A stretch of 64,000 bases of DNA from Streptomyces bluensis (GCF_014650715.1 NZ_BMVM01000018.1:1-64000), one strand, 5' to 3'. Numbered from the stretch's first letter, positions 39,757 through 48,712 are shown. The notes: generated by a model from the letters alone, not told the origin. Program-made: numbers and translations.

Positions 39757-41235
39757 ATGACGACGTACATCCGCCGGGCCGCCCTCCTCTCCGCGCTCCT
39801 CTTTCTCGCCCTCCTGGTGAACGCCGCCCGCGTCCAGGTCTTCCAGGCCGGCACGTACGACGGCAACCCCGCCAACCGCCGGGCGGCGATCGCCCGCTGG
39901 AGCCAGCCGCGCGGGGACATCGTCGTCGGTGACCGCCCGGTCACCGGCTCCCGCGACACCGGCGAGCAGCTCCGCCACGAGCGGACGTACCGCGACGGCC
40001 CGCTGTACGCGCACGTCACCGGCTTCGCCTCGCAGTTGTACGGCTCGGCTCTCCTGGAGGACGCGGAGGACGACGTGCTGGCGGGCACCGATCCGATGCT
40101 GTCCCTGCTGCCGGTCTGGAACGACGTGACGCGGTCCCGCACCCCGGGCGGCCGGGTCGTCACGACCATCGACCCGGCGGCCCAGCGGGCGGCCTTCGAC
40201 GGGCTGAGAAACCGCCGGGGCGCGGTCGCGGCGCTCGAACCGGCCACCGGACGCGTTCTGGCGCTGGTGTCCACACCGTCGTACGACCCGGGAGAGCTGT
40301 CCGGGAACGGCCCGGCCGTGGCGAGGGCGTGGGCGCGGCTGAACGGGGACCCGGCCAGGCCGATGCTCAACCGGGCGATCCGGCAGACCTATCCGCCGGG
40401 TTCGACGTTCAAGGTGGTGACGGCCGCGGCGGCGCTGGACTCGGGAGTGATCAGGGACCTGGACGCGCCGACGGACTCCCCGGACCCGTACACCCTGCCC
40501 GGCACGCGGACCTCGCTGTCCAACGAGGTCGAGGGCTGCGAGGACGCCTCCCTGCGCCATGCCTTCGAGTGGTCGTGCAACACGGTCTTCGCCAAGCTGG
40601 GCGCGGACGTCGGGCTCAGCCGGATGAGGAGCACGGCGCGGAACTTCGGTTTCAACGACTCCGGGCTGCGGATTCCGTTCGGGGTCGCGCGCAGCAGCTT
40701 CGACACCACGATGGACTCCGCCCAGCTCGCGCTGTCCTCCATCGGGCAGTACAACACGCGGGCCACCCCGCTACAGATGGCCATGGTCACGGCGGCCGTG
40801 GCGAACGGCGGCTCGGTCATGGCGCCGCATCTGGTGGAGCGCACGACCACGAGGTTCGGCGCCACGCTCAGGGCGCGGGGCCCGCACACGCGGCGTCTGG
40901 CGATGAACCCGGCGACGGCCGCGGAGCTGCGTGAGCTGATGACCGGCGTGGTGAAGGAGGGCACCGGCGCGAACGCCGCGATCCGCGGCGCGACGGTCGG
41001 CGGCAAGACCGGCACCGCCCAGCACGGCATCGGCAACTCGGGAACCCCGTATGCCTGGTTCATCTCCTGGGCCCACGCGCACGACGCGATCGAACCGGCC
41101 GTCGCGGTCGCCGTCGTCGTCGAGGACGCGAACGCCGACCGCAGCGACATCAGCGGTGGTGGCGACGCGGCCCCGATCGCCCGCGCGGTGATGGAGGCGG
41201 TGCTGAAGACGGCGGCCGCAGGCAGGCGACGGTGA
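39757..41235 (+). CDS. class B penicillin-binding protein (transpeptidase)
   Basis: 492-aa PBP with an N-terminal membrane anchor (about 8-25) and the three transpeptidase motifs: STFK (Ser216 nucleophile, Lys219), SCN at 273-275 and KTGT at 417-420. The short N-terminal region resembles PbpA-type PBPs rather than long FtsI. It cross-links peptidoglycan made by the SEDS protein encoded just upstream. A near-perfect AGGAGG (39744-39749) precedes ATG 39757. Confidence 0.92.
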   Translation: MTTYIRRAALLSALLFLALLVNAARVQVFQAGTYDGNPANRRAAIARWSQPRGDIVVGDRPVTGSRDTGEQLRHERTYRDGPLYAHVTGFASQLYGSALLEDAEDDVLAGTDPMLSLLPVWNDVTRSRTPGGRVVTTIDPAAQRAAFDGLRNRRGAVAALEPATGRVLALVSTPSYDPGELSGNGPAVARAWARLNGDPARPMLNRAIRQTYPPGSTFKVVTAAAALDSGVIRDLDAPTDSPDPYTLPGTRTSLSNEVEGCEDASLRHAFEWSCNTVFAKLGADVGLSRMRSTARNFGFNDSGLRIPFGVARSSFDTTMDSAQLALSSIGQYNTRATPLQMAMVTAAVANGGSVMAPHLVERTTTRFGATLRARGPHTRRLAMNPATAAELRELMTGVVKEGTGANAAIRGATVGGKTGTAQHGIGNSGTPYAWFISWAHAHDAIEPAVAVAVVVEDANADRSDISGGGDAAPIARAVMEAVLKTAAAGRRR

Positions 41236-41284
41236 CGGCGGCGGTCACGGTCACGGTCACGGTTGCCGGGGTGACACTGGTGCC

Positions 41285-41596
41285 GTGAAGAGCGAAGACA
41301 CCCCCTTCGTGGGCGGCCCTCTGGACGGGCGTGTCCTGCCCGTGCTGCTGGGGATCACCGGACATCCGCCCAAGACGTACCGGGTCCCGGTGCCGGACGC
41401 CGCCGGCGGGCCCCCGACCGTGCTGGTCTACCGGCGTGCGCCCCGGCCGCACGGCGGGCGGTTCGCCCTCGGCCACAAGTGGCAGTACGAGTTCGACCCC
41501 GAGGGCCGTACCGGCGGGCCCCGGTGGCCGTGGTCCAGGCCGGCCCGGAAGCCAGACGCCGCGCCGGGCGGGAAGGCGGAGCCCACGGACGGGTGA
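41285..41596 (+). CDS. 103-aa small protein of unknown function
   Basis: Begins MKSEDTPFVGGPLDGRVLPV and has a conserved-looking core 'PKTYRVPVPDAAGGPPTVLV', 'FALGHKWQYEFDPEGR' and a Pro/Lys-rich tail. 'GGPLDGR' and the 'Y.....G...W.Y....' pattern resemble a family of small Actinobacterial and phage proteins of unknown role. GTG 41285 start; upstream sequence has GGTCAC repeats. No function can be assigned. Confidence 0.6.
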   Translation: MKSEDTPFVGGPLDGRVLPVLLGITGHPPKTYRVPVPDAAGGPPTVLVYRRAPRPHGGRFALGHKWQYEFDPEGRTGGPRWPWSRPARKPDAAPGGKAEPTDG

Positions 41597-41654
41597 CCTG
41601 GTTGGGCCGATGCGACCTCTCCGGATGCGGGCCCGCTGTACTCGTCTCAACCTG

Positions 41655-41689
41655 CCGGTGCGCGGGTGGAGGGTCCACCCCCGCACCGG
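41655..41689. promoter_or_regulatory. long hairpin abutting the Shine-Dalgarno of the NlpC/P60 gene
   Basis: CCGGTGCG-C-GGGTGGA pairs with TCCACCC-C-CGCACCGG around a GGG loop: fifteen base pairs with one C/C mismatch. The 3' arm ends in GG (41688-41689), which are the first bases of the GGAGGTGAT ribosome-binding site. It could occlude the site when folded, or serve as terminator of the upstream gene. Confidence 0.6.
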
Positions 41690-41699
41690 AGGTGATGAG

Positions 41700-42887
41700 G
41701 TGTCAGGAAGGCTGCTGCGCCTGGTCTGTACGGCGGCGGTCGCGGCCGGTGCGGCCCTCGGGCCCGCGCCGGCACTCGCCGCGCCCGAGCCGGTGGCGCC
41801 GCCCGCCGCCGCAGGCCGCTCCGTCGCCGAACTGCTCACGGATCTCCAGCGCCTGTACCGCGAGGCCGAGAAGGCCACCGAGGCCTACAACGCCACCGAG
41901 GAGAAGCTGAGGAAGCAGCGGACCGAGACCGAGCGAATCGAGTGGCGGCTGGCGCGGGCACGGCTGTCCCTGAACGACAGCCGGGGTGCCGTCGGCCGGC
42001 TCGCGCGGCAGGAGTACCAGAGCCGTACCGACATCTCCCCGTACGTGCGGCTGCTGCTGGCCCGCGATCCGCAGCGTGCCCTGGACCAGAGCCATGTGAT
42101 CCGGCAGGTGGCGCTGGAGCGCGCGGAGACGGTGGAGCGGCTGGCGGGCAACGAGTTGCAGGCCGACGCCCTGGCGCGGAAGGCGCGGGCGGCGCTCGAC
42201 GCGCGGCTCTCGCTCGCCGAGCGCCGGAAGAAGGAGCGGGACGACGTCCAGGGGCGCCTCAAGAAGGTCGAGGAACTGCTCGCCTCCCTCACGGCCGAAC
42301 AGCTCGGCGACATCACCGCATTGGAGCGGGAGAAGGAGGCCGGGGCGCAGCGGGAGTTCGTGGCCTCGGGGGCGGTGAGCAGCGTACGGCCGCCGACCGA
42401 GGAGGGCGCGCGGGCCCTGCGGTATGCCGTCGAGCAGATCGGCAAACCCTACGAGTGGGGTGCCGAGGGGCCCGAGGCGTACGACTGCTCGGGGCTCACC
42501 TCGCAGGCCTGGGCGCACGCGGGGCTGCCGATCCCCCGGACCAGTCAGGAGCAGTGGGCCGAGCTCGAACGGGTGCCCATGGAGCGGCTGCGGCCCGGGG
42601 ATCTCGTCGTGTACTTCCCGGAGGCCACGCATGTCGCCCTCTACCTGGGGAACGGCCTGGTCGTGCAGGCGCCGCGGCCCGGGGCGCGGGTCAAGGTGTC
42701 GCCGATCGCCGCGAACCCGGTGCTGGGGGCCGTGCGGCCCGACCCCCTCGGGGAGCCCCTGGCGCGGTACACGCCGCCGGAGCTCCCCGCCGGGGCGTCG
42801 GACGGGTCCGACGAGGGTTACGCGTCGACGTCGGCTCCGGAGACGGACGCGCCCGCGACGGAGGCGCCCGTGACGGAGGCGAGGTAG
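41700..42887 (+). CDS. secreted NlpC/P60 endopeptidase with coiled-coil domain
   Basis: 395-aa secreted peptidoglycan hydrolase. Signal peptide VSGRLLRLVCTAAVAAGAAL with cleavage near 'ALAAPEP' (about 29). A long coiled coil (about 42-215, 'LLTDLQRLYREAEKATEAYN') is followed by an NlpC/P60 domain (about 233-345) with catalytic Cys in 'EAYDCSGLTSQAW' and His in 'EATHVALYLGNG'. This is the RipA-like architecture; such enzymes cut cross-link stem peptides at division or sporulation. GTG 41700 has GGAGGTGAT 5-6 bp upstream. Its Ala/Thr/Glu-rich tail overlaps the monooxygenase gene by 70 bp. Confidence 0.88.
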   Translation: MSGRLLRLVCTAAVAAGAALGPAPALAAPEPVAPPAAAGRSVAELLTDLQRLYREAEKATEAYNATEEKLRKQRTETERIEWRLARARLSLNDSRGAVGRLARQEYQSRTDISPYVRLLLARDPQRALDQSHVIRQVALERAETVERLAGNELQADALARKARAALDARLSLAERRKKERDDVQGRLKKVEELLASLTAEQLGDITALEREKEAGAQREFVASGAVSSVRPPTEEGARALRYAVEQIGKPYEWGAEGPEAYDCSGLTSQAWAHAGLPIPRTSQEQWAELERVPMERLRPGDLVVYFPEATHVALYLGNGLVVQAPRPGARVKVSPIAANPVLGAVRPDPLGEPLARYTPPELPAGASDGSDEGYASTSAPETDAPATEAPVTEAR

Positions 42888-44095
42888 GACTCGGCGTTCG
42901 CCGGGTCGTAGAAGAAGTGCTCGAAGTCGGCCGGGTCGTTGAAGCCGTTGGCGATACGGTTCGCCACCGGGGGCAGGGCTCCGGCGGCGCCGATCAGGTT
43001 CAGGACATGCTCCGGGGGCACGCCGAGCATGGCGTTCGTGAACTTGGTGACGTGCTGGGCCGTGTCCCAGTAGCGGTCGAAGGCCGACCGCATCCAGGTC
43101 TCGTCGAACTCCTTCTCACCGTGCTCCAGGATCGCGTCCAGGTAGGCGGCCGCGCACTTCGACGCCGAGTTGGAGCCCTGGCCCGTGATCGGGTCGTTCG
43201 CGACGACCACGTCGGCCACGCCCAGGGCCAGGCCGCCGCCGGGGAGGTGGGCGACGGGGTTGCGCACGGTGGGGGTGTAGCGGCCGCTCAGCACGCCGCC
43301 CGCGTCGGTCAGTTCGACCTCGGCGGTCCGCGCGTGCTCCCAGGGCGTGAACCGCTCCATGAGGTCCAGGGTCAGGGAGAGGTGCTTCGCCGGGTCCTTG
43401 ACGCCGTCGAAGACGTCGAGCGGGCCGCCGGGTATGCCCTCCCAGAACAGGATGTCGGCGGGGCCGGAGGTGGTGAGGGTCGGCATCATGAAGAGCTCGC
43501 CGACGCCGGGGACGAGGTTGCAGCGGACCGCGTACGTGTCCGGGTGCTCGGGCCGCGGGGCCAGGCCGTGGACGTAGGCGACGGCGAGGGCGCGCTGCGG
43601 CTCGGTGAAGACGGAGCGGGAGGCGTCGCGGCCGAACATCGACACCAGCTCGCCCTTGCCGGCCGAGACGAGGACGAGGTCGTAGAGGCGGGAGAAGTAG
43701 TCGAGGTCGGAGACCGCGGCTCCGTGGATGACCAGCTGGCCGCCGCGCTGCGCGAAGGTGTCCATCCAGCCGGCCATCTTCACCCGCTGGTCCACGGACT
43801 GGGCGTACCCGTCGAGCTTCCCCACCCAGTCGATGACGCGCTGCGACTCGGGTCCGGCGACGGAGATGCCGAGCCCTTCGATCTTCGGGGCCTGGGACTC
43901 CCAGAAGTTCAGCTTGAGATCGCGCTCGTGCTGCAGAGCCGTGTGGAACATGCACTGCGTCGACATGACCCGGCCGGTGCGGATCTCGTCCGCCGTCCGG
44001 TTGGACATCAGGGTGACCTCGTACCCGTGGGACTGGAGCCCGAGGGCGAGCTGGAGTCCGGACTGGCCGGCTCCGACGACGAGTATCTTCCGCAT
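42818..44095 (-). CDS. StyA-like FAD-dependent monooxygenase
   Basis: 425-aa flavoprotein of the styrene monooxygenase (StyA) subfamily. The N-terminal Rossmann motif 'ILVVGAGQSGLQLALGLQSH' is GxGxxG; 'RTADEIRTGRVMSTQCMFHT' and 'GQGSNSASKCAAAYLDAILE' are typical of StyA and its indole/styrene-type relatives. It needs a flavin reductase, which is not seen here. The gene is separated by 40 bp from the conservon gene order on the same strand and may belong to it, as P450 genes do in other conservons. A low-complexity 'SVAGASVSGADVDA' tail overlaps the NlpC/P60 gene. Confidence 0.83.
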   Translation of the reverse strand: MRKILVVGAGQSGLQLALGLQSHGYEVTLMSNRTADEIRTGRVMSTQCMFHTALQHERDLKLNFWESQAPKIEGLGISVAGPESQRVIDWVGKLDGYAQSVDQRVKMAGWMDTFAQRGGQLVIHGAAVSDLDYFSRLYDLVLVSAGKGELVSMFGRDASRSVFTEPQRALAVAYVHGLAPRPEHPDTYAVRCNLVPGVGELFMMPTLTTSGPADILFWEGIPGGPLDVFDGVKDPAKHLSLTLDLMERFTPWEHARTAEVELTDAGGVLSGRYTPTVRNPVAHLPGGGLALGVADVVVANDPITGQGSNSASKCAAAYLDAILEHGEKEFDETWMRSAFDRYWDTAQHVTKFTNAMLGVPPEHVLNLIGAAGALPPVANRIANGFNDPADFEHFFYDPANAESYLASVTGASVAGASVSGADVDA

Positions 44096-44135
44096 ACGGG
44101 GGCTGTTTCTCCTGGTCGTGCTGGTCGTGGTCGCC

Positions 44136-44867
44136 CTAGTCGGGCAGGACGGATATCGCGTGGGCGCACAGCGCCAGCAGGGTCTCGGTCACCGAGCTCC
44201 GCTGCCGCGCGTCCATGATCATGACAGGTACGTGGGCGGGGACGGTGAGGGCCTCACGCACGTCCTCGGGTTCGAACTGCTCGCTGCCGTCGAAGTGGTT
44301 GACCGCGACGATGTACGGCAGTTCGCAGCTCTCGAAGTAGTCGAGGGCGGCGAAGCAGTCGGTCAGGCGGCGGGTGTCGGCGAGGACGACCGCGCCGATC
44401 GCGCCGCGCACCAGGTCGTCCCACATGAACCAGAACCGCTGCTGGCCGGGCGTGCCGAACAGGTAGAGCACCAGGTCGTCGTCGAGCGTGATGCGGCCGT
44501 AGTCCATGGCCACCGTGGTGGTGGTCTTCTCCGGGGTGGACGTCAGGTCGTCGGTGCCCACGCTGGCCTCGGTCATCAGCGCCTCCGTCTGGAGGGGCGT
44601 GATCTCCGAGACGGCGCCGACGAGCGTGGTCTTGCCGACGCCGAATCCGCCCGCGATCACGATCTTCGTCGCGATGGGGGCGCGGGTGACGTCCTTCTGC
44701 CAGGGTTTCAGCTCTTCCTCGGGCTCGGCGGCAGGCACGAGCCCTCGGGAGACGCGAGAGGAGACAGGATCTTGCGGGAGACCCCGCACGGCGGGGTCTC
44801 GGGTGACACCGACCGGGGCGGCGGGGGTGACGCCCGGGGAGGAGGCGTCAGAGGCGGCGAAGTCCAC
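44136..44867 (-). CDS. cvnD: conservon Ras-like GTP/ATP-binding protein (CvnD)
   Basis: 243-aa small-GTPase-like protein of the MglA/CvnD class. P-loop 'IAGGFGVGKTTLVGAVSEI' (about 72-80), 'LYLFGTPGQQRFWFMWDDLV' (switch II, DTPG-type) and 'VAVNHFDGSEQFEPEDVREA' (diverged NKxD). The ~55-residue N-terminal extension is Pro/Ala-rich. GTG 44867 overlaps the stop of the DUF742 gene by 20 bp. It is the last of four conservon genes and acts as a membrane-associated switch. Confidence 0.88.
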   Translation of the reverse strand: MDFAASDASSPGVTPAAPVGVTRDPAVRGLPQDPVSSRVSRGLVPAAEPEEELKPWQKDVTRAPIATKIVIAGGFGVGKTTLVGAVSEITPLQTEALMTEASVGTDDLTSTPEKTTTTVAMDYGRITLDDDLVLYLFGTPGQQRFWFMWDDLVRGAIGAVVLADTRRLTDCFAALDYFESCELPYIVAVNHFDGSEQFEPEDVREALTVPAHVPVMIMDARQRSSVTETLLALCAHAISVLPD

Positions 44868-45276
44868 TCAGCACCCTTTCCAGCAGGGCGCGGTCCGGCT
44901 GGCCCGGTCCGTGCCCTGTTCCGTACACACGGATCTTTCCCTGGTCCGCGAGATCGCTGAGGAGGACACGGACCACGCCGAGCGGCATTCTCAGCAGCGC
45001 GGCGATCTCCGCCACCGTGCGCATGCGGCGGCAGAGCTCGACGATGGCCCGCAGCTCGGGCATCAGCTTGGTGCTGAGTGAACCATTCGTCAATTCCGGT
45101 CGTTCATCGGGGGCTTCGAGAGCGGCCGGACTGCTCGCCACGAACGTCTCGACGAGCAGGACATGACCGAAGCGGGTGCGGCCGCCGGTGAGGAAGTACG
45201 GCCGGACCCGGGCGGGTTTGCGGTCCCCGCCGCGGACCGGGAGCTTCGTCCGGGCGCTCGGCTCGGGCGCGTTCAC
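44848..45276 (-). CDS. cvnC: conservon DUF742 protein (CvnC)
   Basis: 142-aa DUF742 protein. 'RVRPYFLTGGRTRFGHVLLV' (RPYxxTGGR signature), 'LRAIVELCRRMRTVAEIAAL' and 'LLRMPLGVVRVLLSDLADQG' (a winged-helix-like region) are diagnostic. GTG 45276 overlaps the roadblock gene stop by 4 bp. Conservon partners regulate morphology and antibiotic production in Streptomyces. Confidence 0.9.
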   Translation of the reverse strand: MNAPEPSARTKLPVRGGDRKPARVRPYFLTGGRTRFGHVLLVETFVASSPAALEAPDERPELTNGSLSTKLMPELRAIVELCRRMRTVAEIAALLRMPLGVVRVLLSDLADQGKIRVYGTGHGPGQPDRALLERVLSGLRRL

Positions 45277-45770
45277 CGCGCGCTCCCGGCCGTCTCCAGT
45301 GACTTCCGTAGCTCACTGCGGAGTTCGGGGGTCAGGACGTGTCCGGCGCGGCCGACGAAGAGCGCCATGTGGTACGCGACCACGCTCATGTCGCAGTCCG
45401 GGGAGCCGTGCACACCGAGCAGCGAGCCGTCGCTGATCGACATGACGAAGAGGCTGCCCTCGGCCATCGCGACCATCGTCTGCTTGACCCCGCCGTAGTC
45501 CATCAGCTTCGCGGCACCGATGGTGAGGCTGCCGATGCCGGAGATGATGGTGGCCAGGTCGGCGGAGGACCCGCGGGGGCCGGCGGATGCACCGGTGTCC
45601 GCCTCCCGTGCCTCGGTGTTCCTCCCGGGGTCGGAGGAGAGCAGGAGCAGTCCGTCGGAGGAGACCACCGCGACCGACAGCAGGCCCGGCACCTCCTCGA
45701 CGAGGTTGGTGAGCAGCCAGTGCAGGTTGCGGGCTTCGTTGCTCAGTCCGAAGGTACTGGGGCCGGTCAA
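45273..45770 (-). CDS. cvnB: conservon roadblock/LC7 protein (CvnB)
   Basis: 165-aa roadblock/LC7 protein: 'LHWLLTNLVEEVPGLLSVAV', 'VSSDGLLLLSSDPG', 'LTIGAAKLMDYGGVKQTMVA' and 'LFVMSISDGSLLGVHGSPDC'. Such proteins act as GTPase-activating or scaffolding partners of MglA/CvnD-type switches. The start at 45770 is TTG, overlapping the kinase stop (TTGA). The region of 'SDPGRNTEAREADTGASAGP' is an insertion relative to shorter homologues. Confidence 0.88.
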   Translation of the reverse strand: MTGPSTFGLSNEARNLHWLLTNLVEEVPGLLSVAVVSSDGLLLLSSDPGRNTEAREADTGASAGPRGSSADLATIISGIGSLTIGAAKLMDYGGVKQTMVAMAEGSLFVMSISDGSLLGVHGSPDCDMSVVAYHMALFVGRAGHVLTPELRSELRKSLETAGSAR

Positions 45771-48712
45771 CTGCTTGCCTCCTCGGATGTGCCCCCCGAT
45801 GTGTCCACTGCGTCGTGCTCGTCGTGCTCGTCGTGCCGTCGCCCCGCGGGCGCCCTGGTCTCCCCGGTCTTCTCGGCGATCTCCGCCGCGACGTCGCGGT
45901 GGCCGTCCTTGGCCCCCTGGTGGAACCCGCCGAGCCGGCGGCGCAGTTCCTCGGCGTTCACGCCCCCCACGCGGGGCCTGGGGGCCGCCGTGGGCGCGGT
46001 GATCCTGGGCGTGCGCTTGGGAAGGCCCTTGTCGGTGAGCCTCGGTGTCTCGCTCTGCGGGGTGCCGGTGGTGTGGGGGTCCCCCTCCGGGTGCGCCGCT
46101 CCCCCCTCGTCGGCGGCGCGCTCGTGCGCGTCGGGGCCGATGGCGTACGGGTCGGCGGTGGGCACGGGGGCCGGGCCCGGGTGCGGGTCCACGTCCGGCT
46201 CCGCGTCCGGGTCCGGGTCCGGGTCCGGGTCCGGGTCCGGGTCCGGGTCCGGGTCCGGGTCCGGGTCCGCCGGCGGTATCGGGGCGAACAGCTCCATCGT
46301 GGTCTCGGAGACCGACTCGGAGACGGTCTCGGAAACGGTCTCCGAGACGGTCTCGGACGCCGGTTCGGCCTCGGCGGGTTCGTCCGGCCGTACGGGCTCG
46401 TCGCCCCGTACGGCCTCGTCCCGGCCGGTGCCCTCGGCGGTCTCGCGGTCCCTCAGTACGCGCTCGGCCGCTTCGATCAGCGGGTCCCCGTCGCCGTCCG
46501 GCTCGCGGACGACGGCGGCCGAACGGGCGGGCAGGACGTTGGAGTTGGCCTCGGCGTCGGCGCCGGGCAGGGACGTCGTGCCGGCCGTCGGCGCGGGAGC
46601 GGCAGCCGTGGGCGTGGCGGCCAGCACCGGCTTCGGTACGACCACGACGGCCGCGATGCCGCCGTCCTTCTGCTCGCGCAGCCGAACGCGGACGCCGTGC
46701 CGGTGTGCGAGACGGGCCACCACGTACAGGCCGAGCCCGAGTCCGTCGCCGCCCTCCTGGTCGTACGGCTCTTCCGGGTCGAACTGCTTGAGGCGGGCGT
46801 TGAGCCGCTCCAGCCGGTCGGAGGGGATGCCAAGGCCGTCGTCCTGCACGGAGAGCATGACCTCGCCGCTCTCCAGCAGCCAGCCGGAGATCTCGATCGG
46901 CTGCTCGGGCGGCGTGGCCGCGGTGGCGTTCTCCAGGAGTTCGGCGATCAGGTGGCTGAGGTCGTCGGCGGCGAACCCGGCGATGTGCTCGTGCGGCGGC
47001 AGAGCGGCGATGCGGACGCGGTCGTAGCGCTCGATCTCGCTGACGGCGGCCCGGACGACGTCGACGAGCGGGACCGGGCTCGCGTGCTGCTGCCCGTGTT
47101 CGGCGCCGGCGAGGACGAGGAGGTTCTCGCTGTGGCGGCGCATGACGGTCGCGAAGTGGTCGAGCTTGAAGAGCGTGGCGAGCCGGTCGGGGTCCTGCTC
47201 ACGCTCCTCCATGCCCTCGATGACGGCGAGCTGCCGCTCGACGAGGCCGAGGGTGCGCAGCGCGAGGTTGACGAAGGTGCCGTGGATGCTGTGCCGGACC
47301 TGCTCCAGGTGGGCGGACGCGTCGGCGAGTTCGGCGCGCAGCCGGTCGCGTTCGTCGGCCATCGTCTGGCGCTGGCCGATGAGGTGCTTGCGGTCGCCTT
47401 CCAGGGGCGAGAGCCGCTCGTGGAGCGCGAGGGCGTGCGCGTGGAGCGCGTTGACGGAGCGGACGACCTGGGCGAACTCGTCGTTGCGTCCGGTGAACTT
47501 GACCGGTTCCTCGTTCGCCGGGTCGGCGGCGACGCGGGCCGAGCCGATCCGCAGCACGGCCAGCGGGCGGGTGAGGGTGCGGGCCATGGCGGTGGCGATA
47601 CCGATGGCGACGAGGCAGAGGGCGCCGAGGACCGCGATACGGATCTCCAGCGCGGTGACGTCGTCGTCGCGGAGCTGGGCGAGGTCCTTGGTGCGCCGGT
47701 CGTTGAGGGAGGCCTCGACGCCGCGCATCAGCTCGACGCGGGCGGACAGCGCCGCGTTCAGCTTCGTGGTGCCGGTGTTCAGCTCGGAGCCGGACAGCGT
47801 CGGCTGGTCGGTGAGCCGGTCGAGGTAGCCGTCGGCGGAGGTGACCTCGGGGCCGGTGACCGTGGAGTCGTAGGAGGCGCGGGCGCTCGCGGGTGCCGTC
47901 TCCCGGAAGTCGGCGAGCGCCGCGTCGGAGCGGACGCGGGCCAGCTGGGCGGCGGCGGTGAGCTCGTCGCGCTTCTTCTTGTCCGCGGCCGAGCCGGTGA
48001 TCGTGGTCGGCAGGCCGGTCACCGGGTCGGTGATCGTCTGCGTGGACCGCGGCACGCTCAGGGCGGCGAGGAGCAGTCCGCGGGCGGCGGCGGACTGCTG
48101 GACGGCCGTGTCGAGCTCGGCGAGCGCGTGGGAGCCGCCGGCCGCGCGGGGCGGCAGCTTCTCGGCGAGCTCCTCGGCGAGGGCGTGCAGCTCGGCGATG
48201 GTGGCGGAGTAGGCCTCGTGGGTTTCGAGAGCGGTGCTCTTGCCGGTGAGCGCCGCTCGCCGGACGGAGGCGATCTCGTTCAGGTCCCCGCCGAGCCCCG
48301 CGGGCGCGTCCGCCTTGAGTTCCTCGACCCGCCGGTCGACACGGGCGCTGCGCTCCTCGCTGGGGGCCCGGGACTCGGGGCGCCCGGCGGCGACGTACGC
48401 GGTGACCTCGTCGCGTTCGTCGGCCAGGGCGTGGGCGAGGGTGAGCGCGTGCTGGGTCTGCTCGGCGAGCGTCACCAGGTTCTGCGCGTCGTTCAGCTGA
48501 CCGGACGCGGCGAGGACCGAGGGCGTGCCGGCGCCGGCGATGGCGGCGGCGACCACGGCGACGGCGCCGATGAGCCGGTTGCGGACGTGCGCGGGGCGTC
48601 CGGTGCCGACCGCGGGCTCGTCACCCGTCTGCCCGCCCGGGTTCGGAGCGGCCTTGGAGGCCGTCTGCTTGCCTGTGCGCCGAGGCCGCTTCTTCTGCAC
48701 CGGTGCTCGCAT
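45767..48712 (-). CDS. cvnA: conservon sensor kinase-like protein (CvnA)
   Basis: 981-aa protein. Basic N-terminus, a first membrane helix (about 46-68), a large extracellular nitrate/nitrite-sensor-like region (about 70-345), a second helix (about 355-375), a HAMP region, a long linker helix and a HATPase_c domain ('DDLSHLIAELLENATAATPP', 'QDDGLGIPSDRLERLN', 'DGLGLGLYVVARLA'). A clear phosphoacceptor His of classical kinases is not seen, as usual in CvnA. The C-terminal ~300 residues are acidic and low-complexity, with (PD)n and SETV repeats. First gene of cvnABCD; the call is secure. Confidence 0.9.
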   Translation of the reverse strand: MRAPVQKKRPRRTGKQTASKAAPNPGGQTGDEPAVGTGRPAHVRNRLIGAVAVVAAAIAGAGTPSVLAASGQLNDAQNLVTLAEQTQHALTLAHALADERDEVTAYVAAGRPESRAPSEERSARVDRRVEELKADAPAGLGGDLNEIASVRRAALTGKSTALETHEAYSATIAELHALAEELAEKLPPRAAGGSHALAELDTAVQQSAAARGLLLAALSVPRSTQTITDPVTGLPTTITGSAADKKKRDELTAAAQLARVRSDAALADFRETAPASARASYDSTVTGPEVTSADGYLDRLTDQPTLSGSELNTGTTKLNAALSARVELMRGVEASLNDRRTKDLAQLRDDDVTALEIRIAVLGALCLVAIGIATAMARTLTRPLAVLRIGSARVAADPANEEPVKFTGRNDEFAQVVRSVNALHAHALALHERLSPLEGDRKHLIGQRQTMADERDRLRAELADASAHLEQVRHSIHGTFVNLALRTLGLVERQLAVIEGMEEREQDPDRLATLFKLDHFATVMRRHSENLLVLAGAEHGQQHASPVPLVDVVRAAVSEIERYDRVRIAALPPHEHIAGFAADDLSHLIAELLENATAATPPEQPIEISGWLLESGEVMLSVQDDGLGIPSDRLERLNARLKQFDPEEPYDQEGGDGLGLGLYVVARLAHRHGVRVRLREQKDGGIAAVVVVPKPVLAATPTAAAPAPTAGTTSLPGADAEANSNVLPARSAAVVREPDGDGDPLIEAAERVLRDRETAEGTGRDEAVRGDEPVRPDEPAEAEPASETVSETVSETVSESVSETTMELFAPIPPADPDPDPDPDPDPDPDPDPDPDAEPDVDPHPGPAPVPTADPYAIGPDAHERAADEGGAAHPEGDPHTTGTPQSETPRLTDKGLPKRTPRITAPTAAPRPRVGGVNAEELRRRLGGFHQGAKDGHRDVAAEIAEKTGETRAPAGRRHDEHDEHDAVDTSGGTSEEASS
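46205..46268. repeat. hexanucleotide repeat encoding a Pro-Asp tract in cvnA
   Basis: About ten tandem copies of GTCCGG (plus strand) encode alternating Pro-Asp in the C-terminal region of CvnA. Just beyond, SETVSETVSETVSESVSETT is encoded by a separate 12-bp repeat (about 46297-46357). The number of units can change without shifting frame. Confidence 0.9.

Noticed and set aside
41600..41700. ydaO-type c-di-AMP riboswitch upstream of the NlpC/P60 gene
   Set aside because: Only one long hairpin is present; the multi-helix core and conserved loops of ydaO are not seen.
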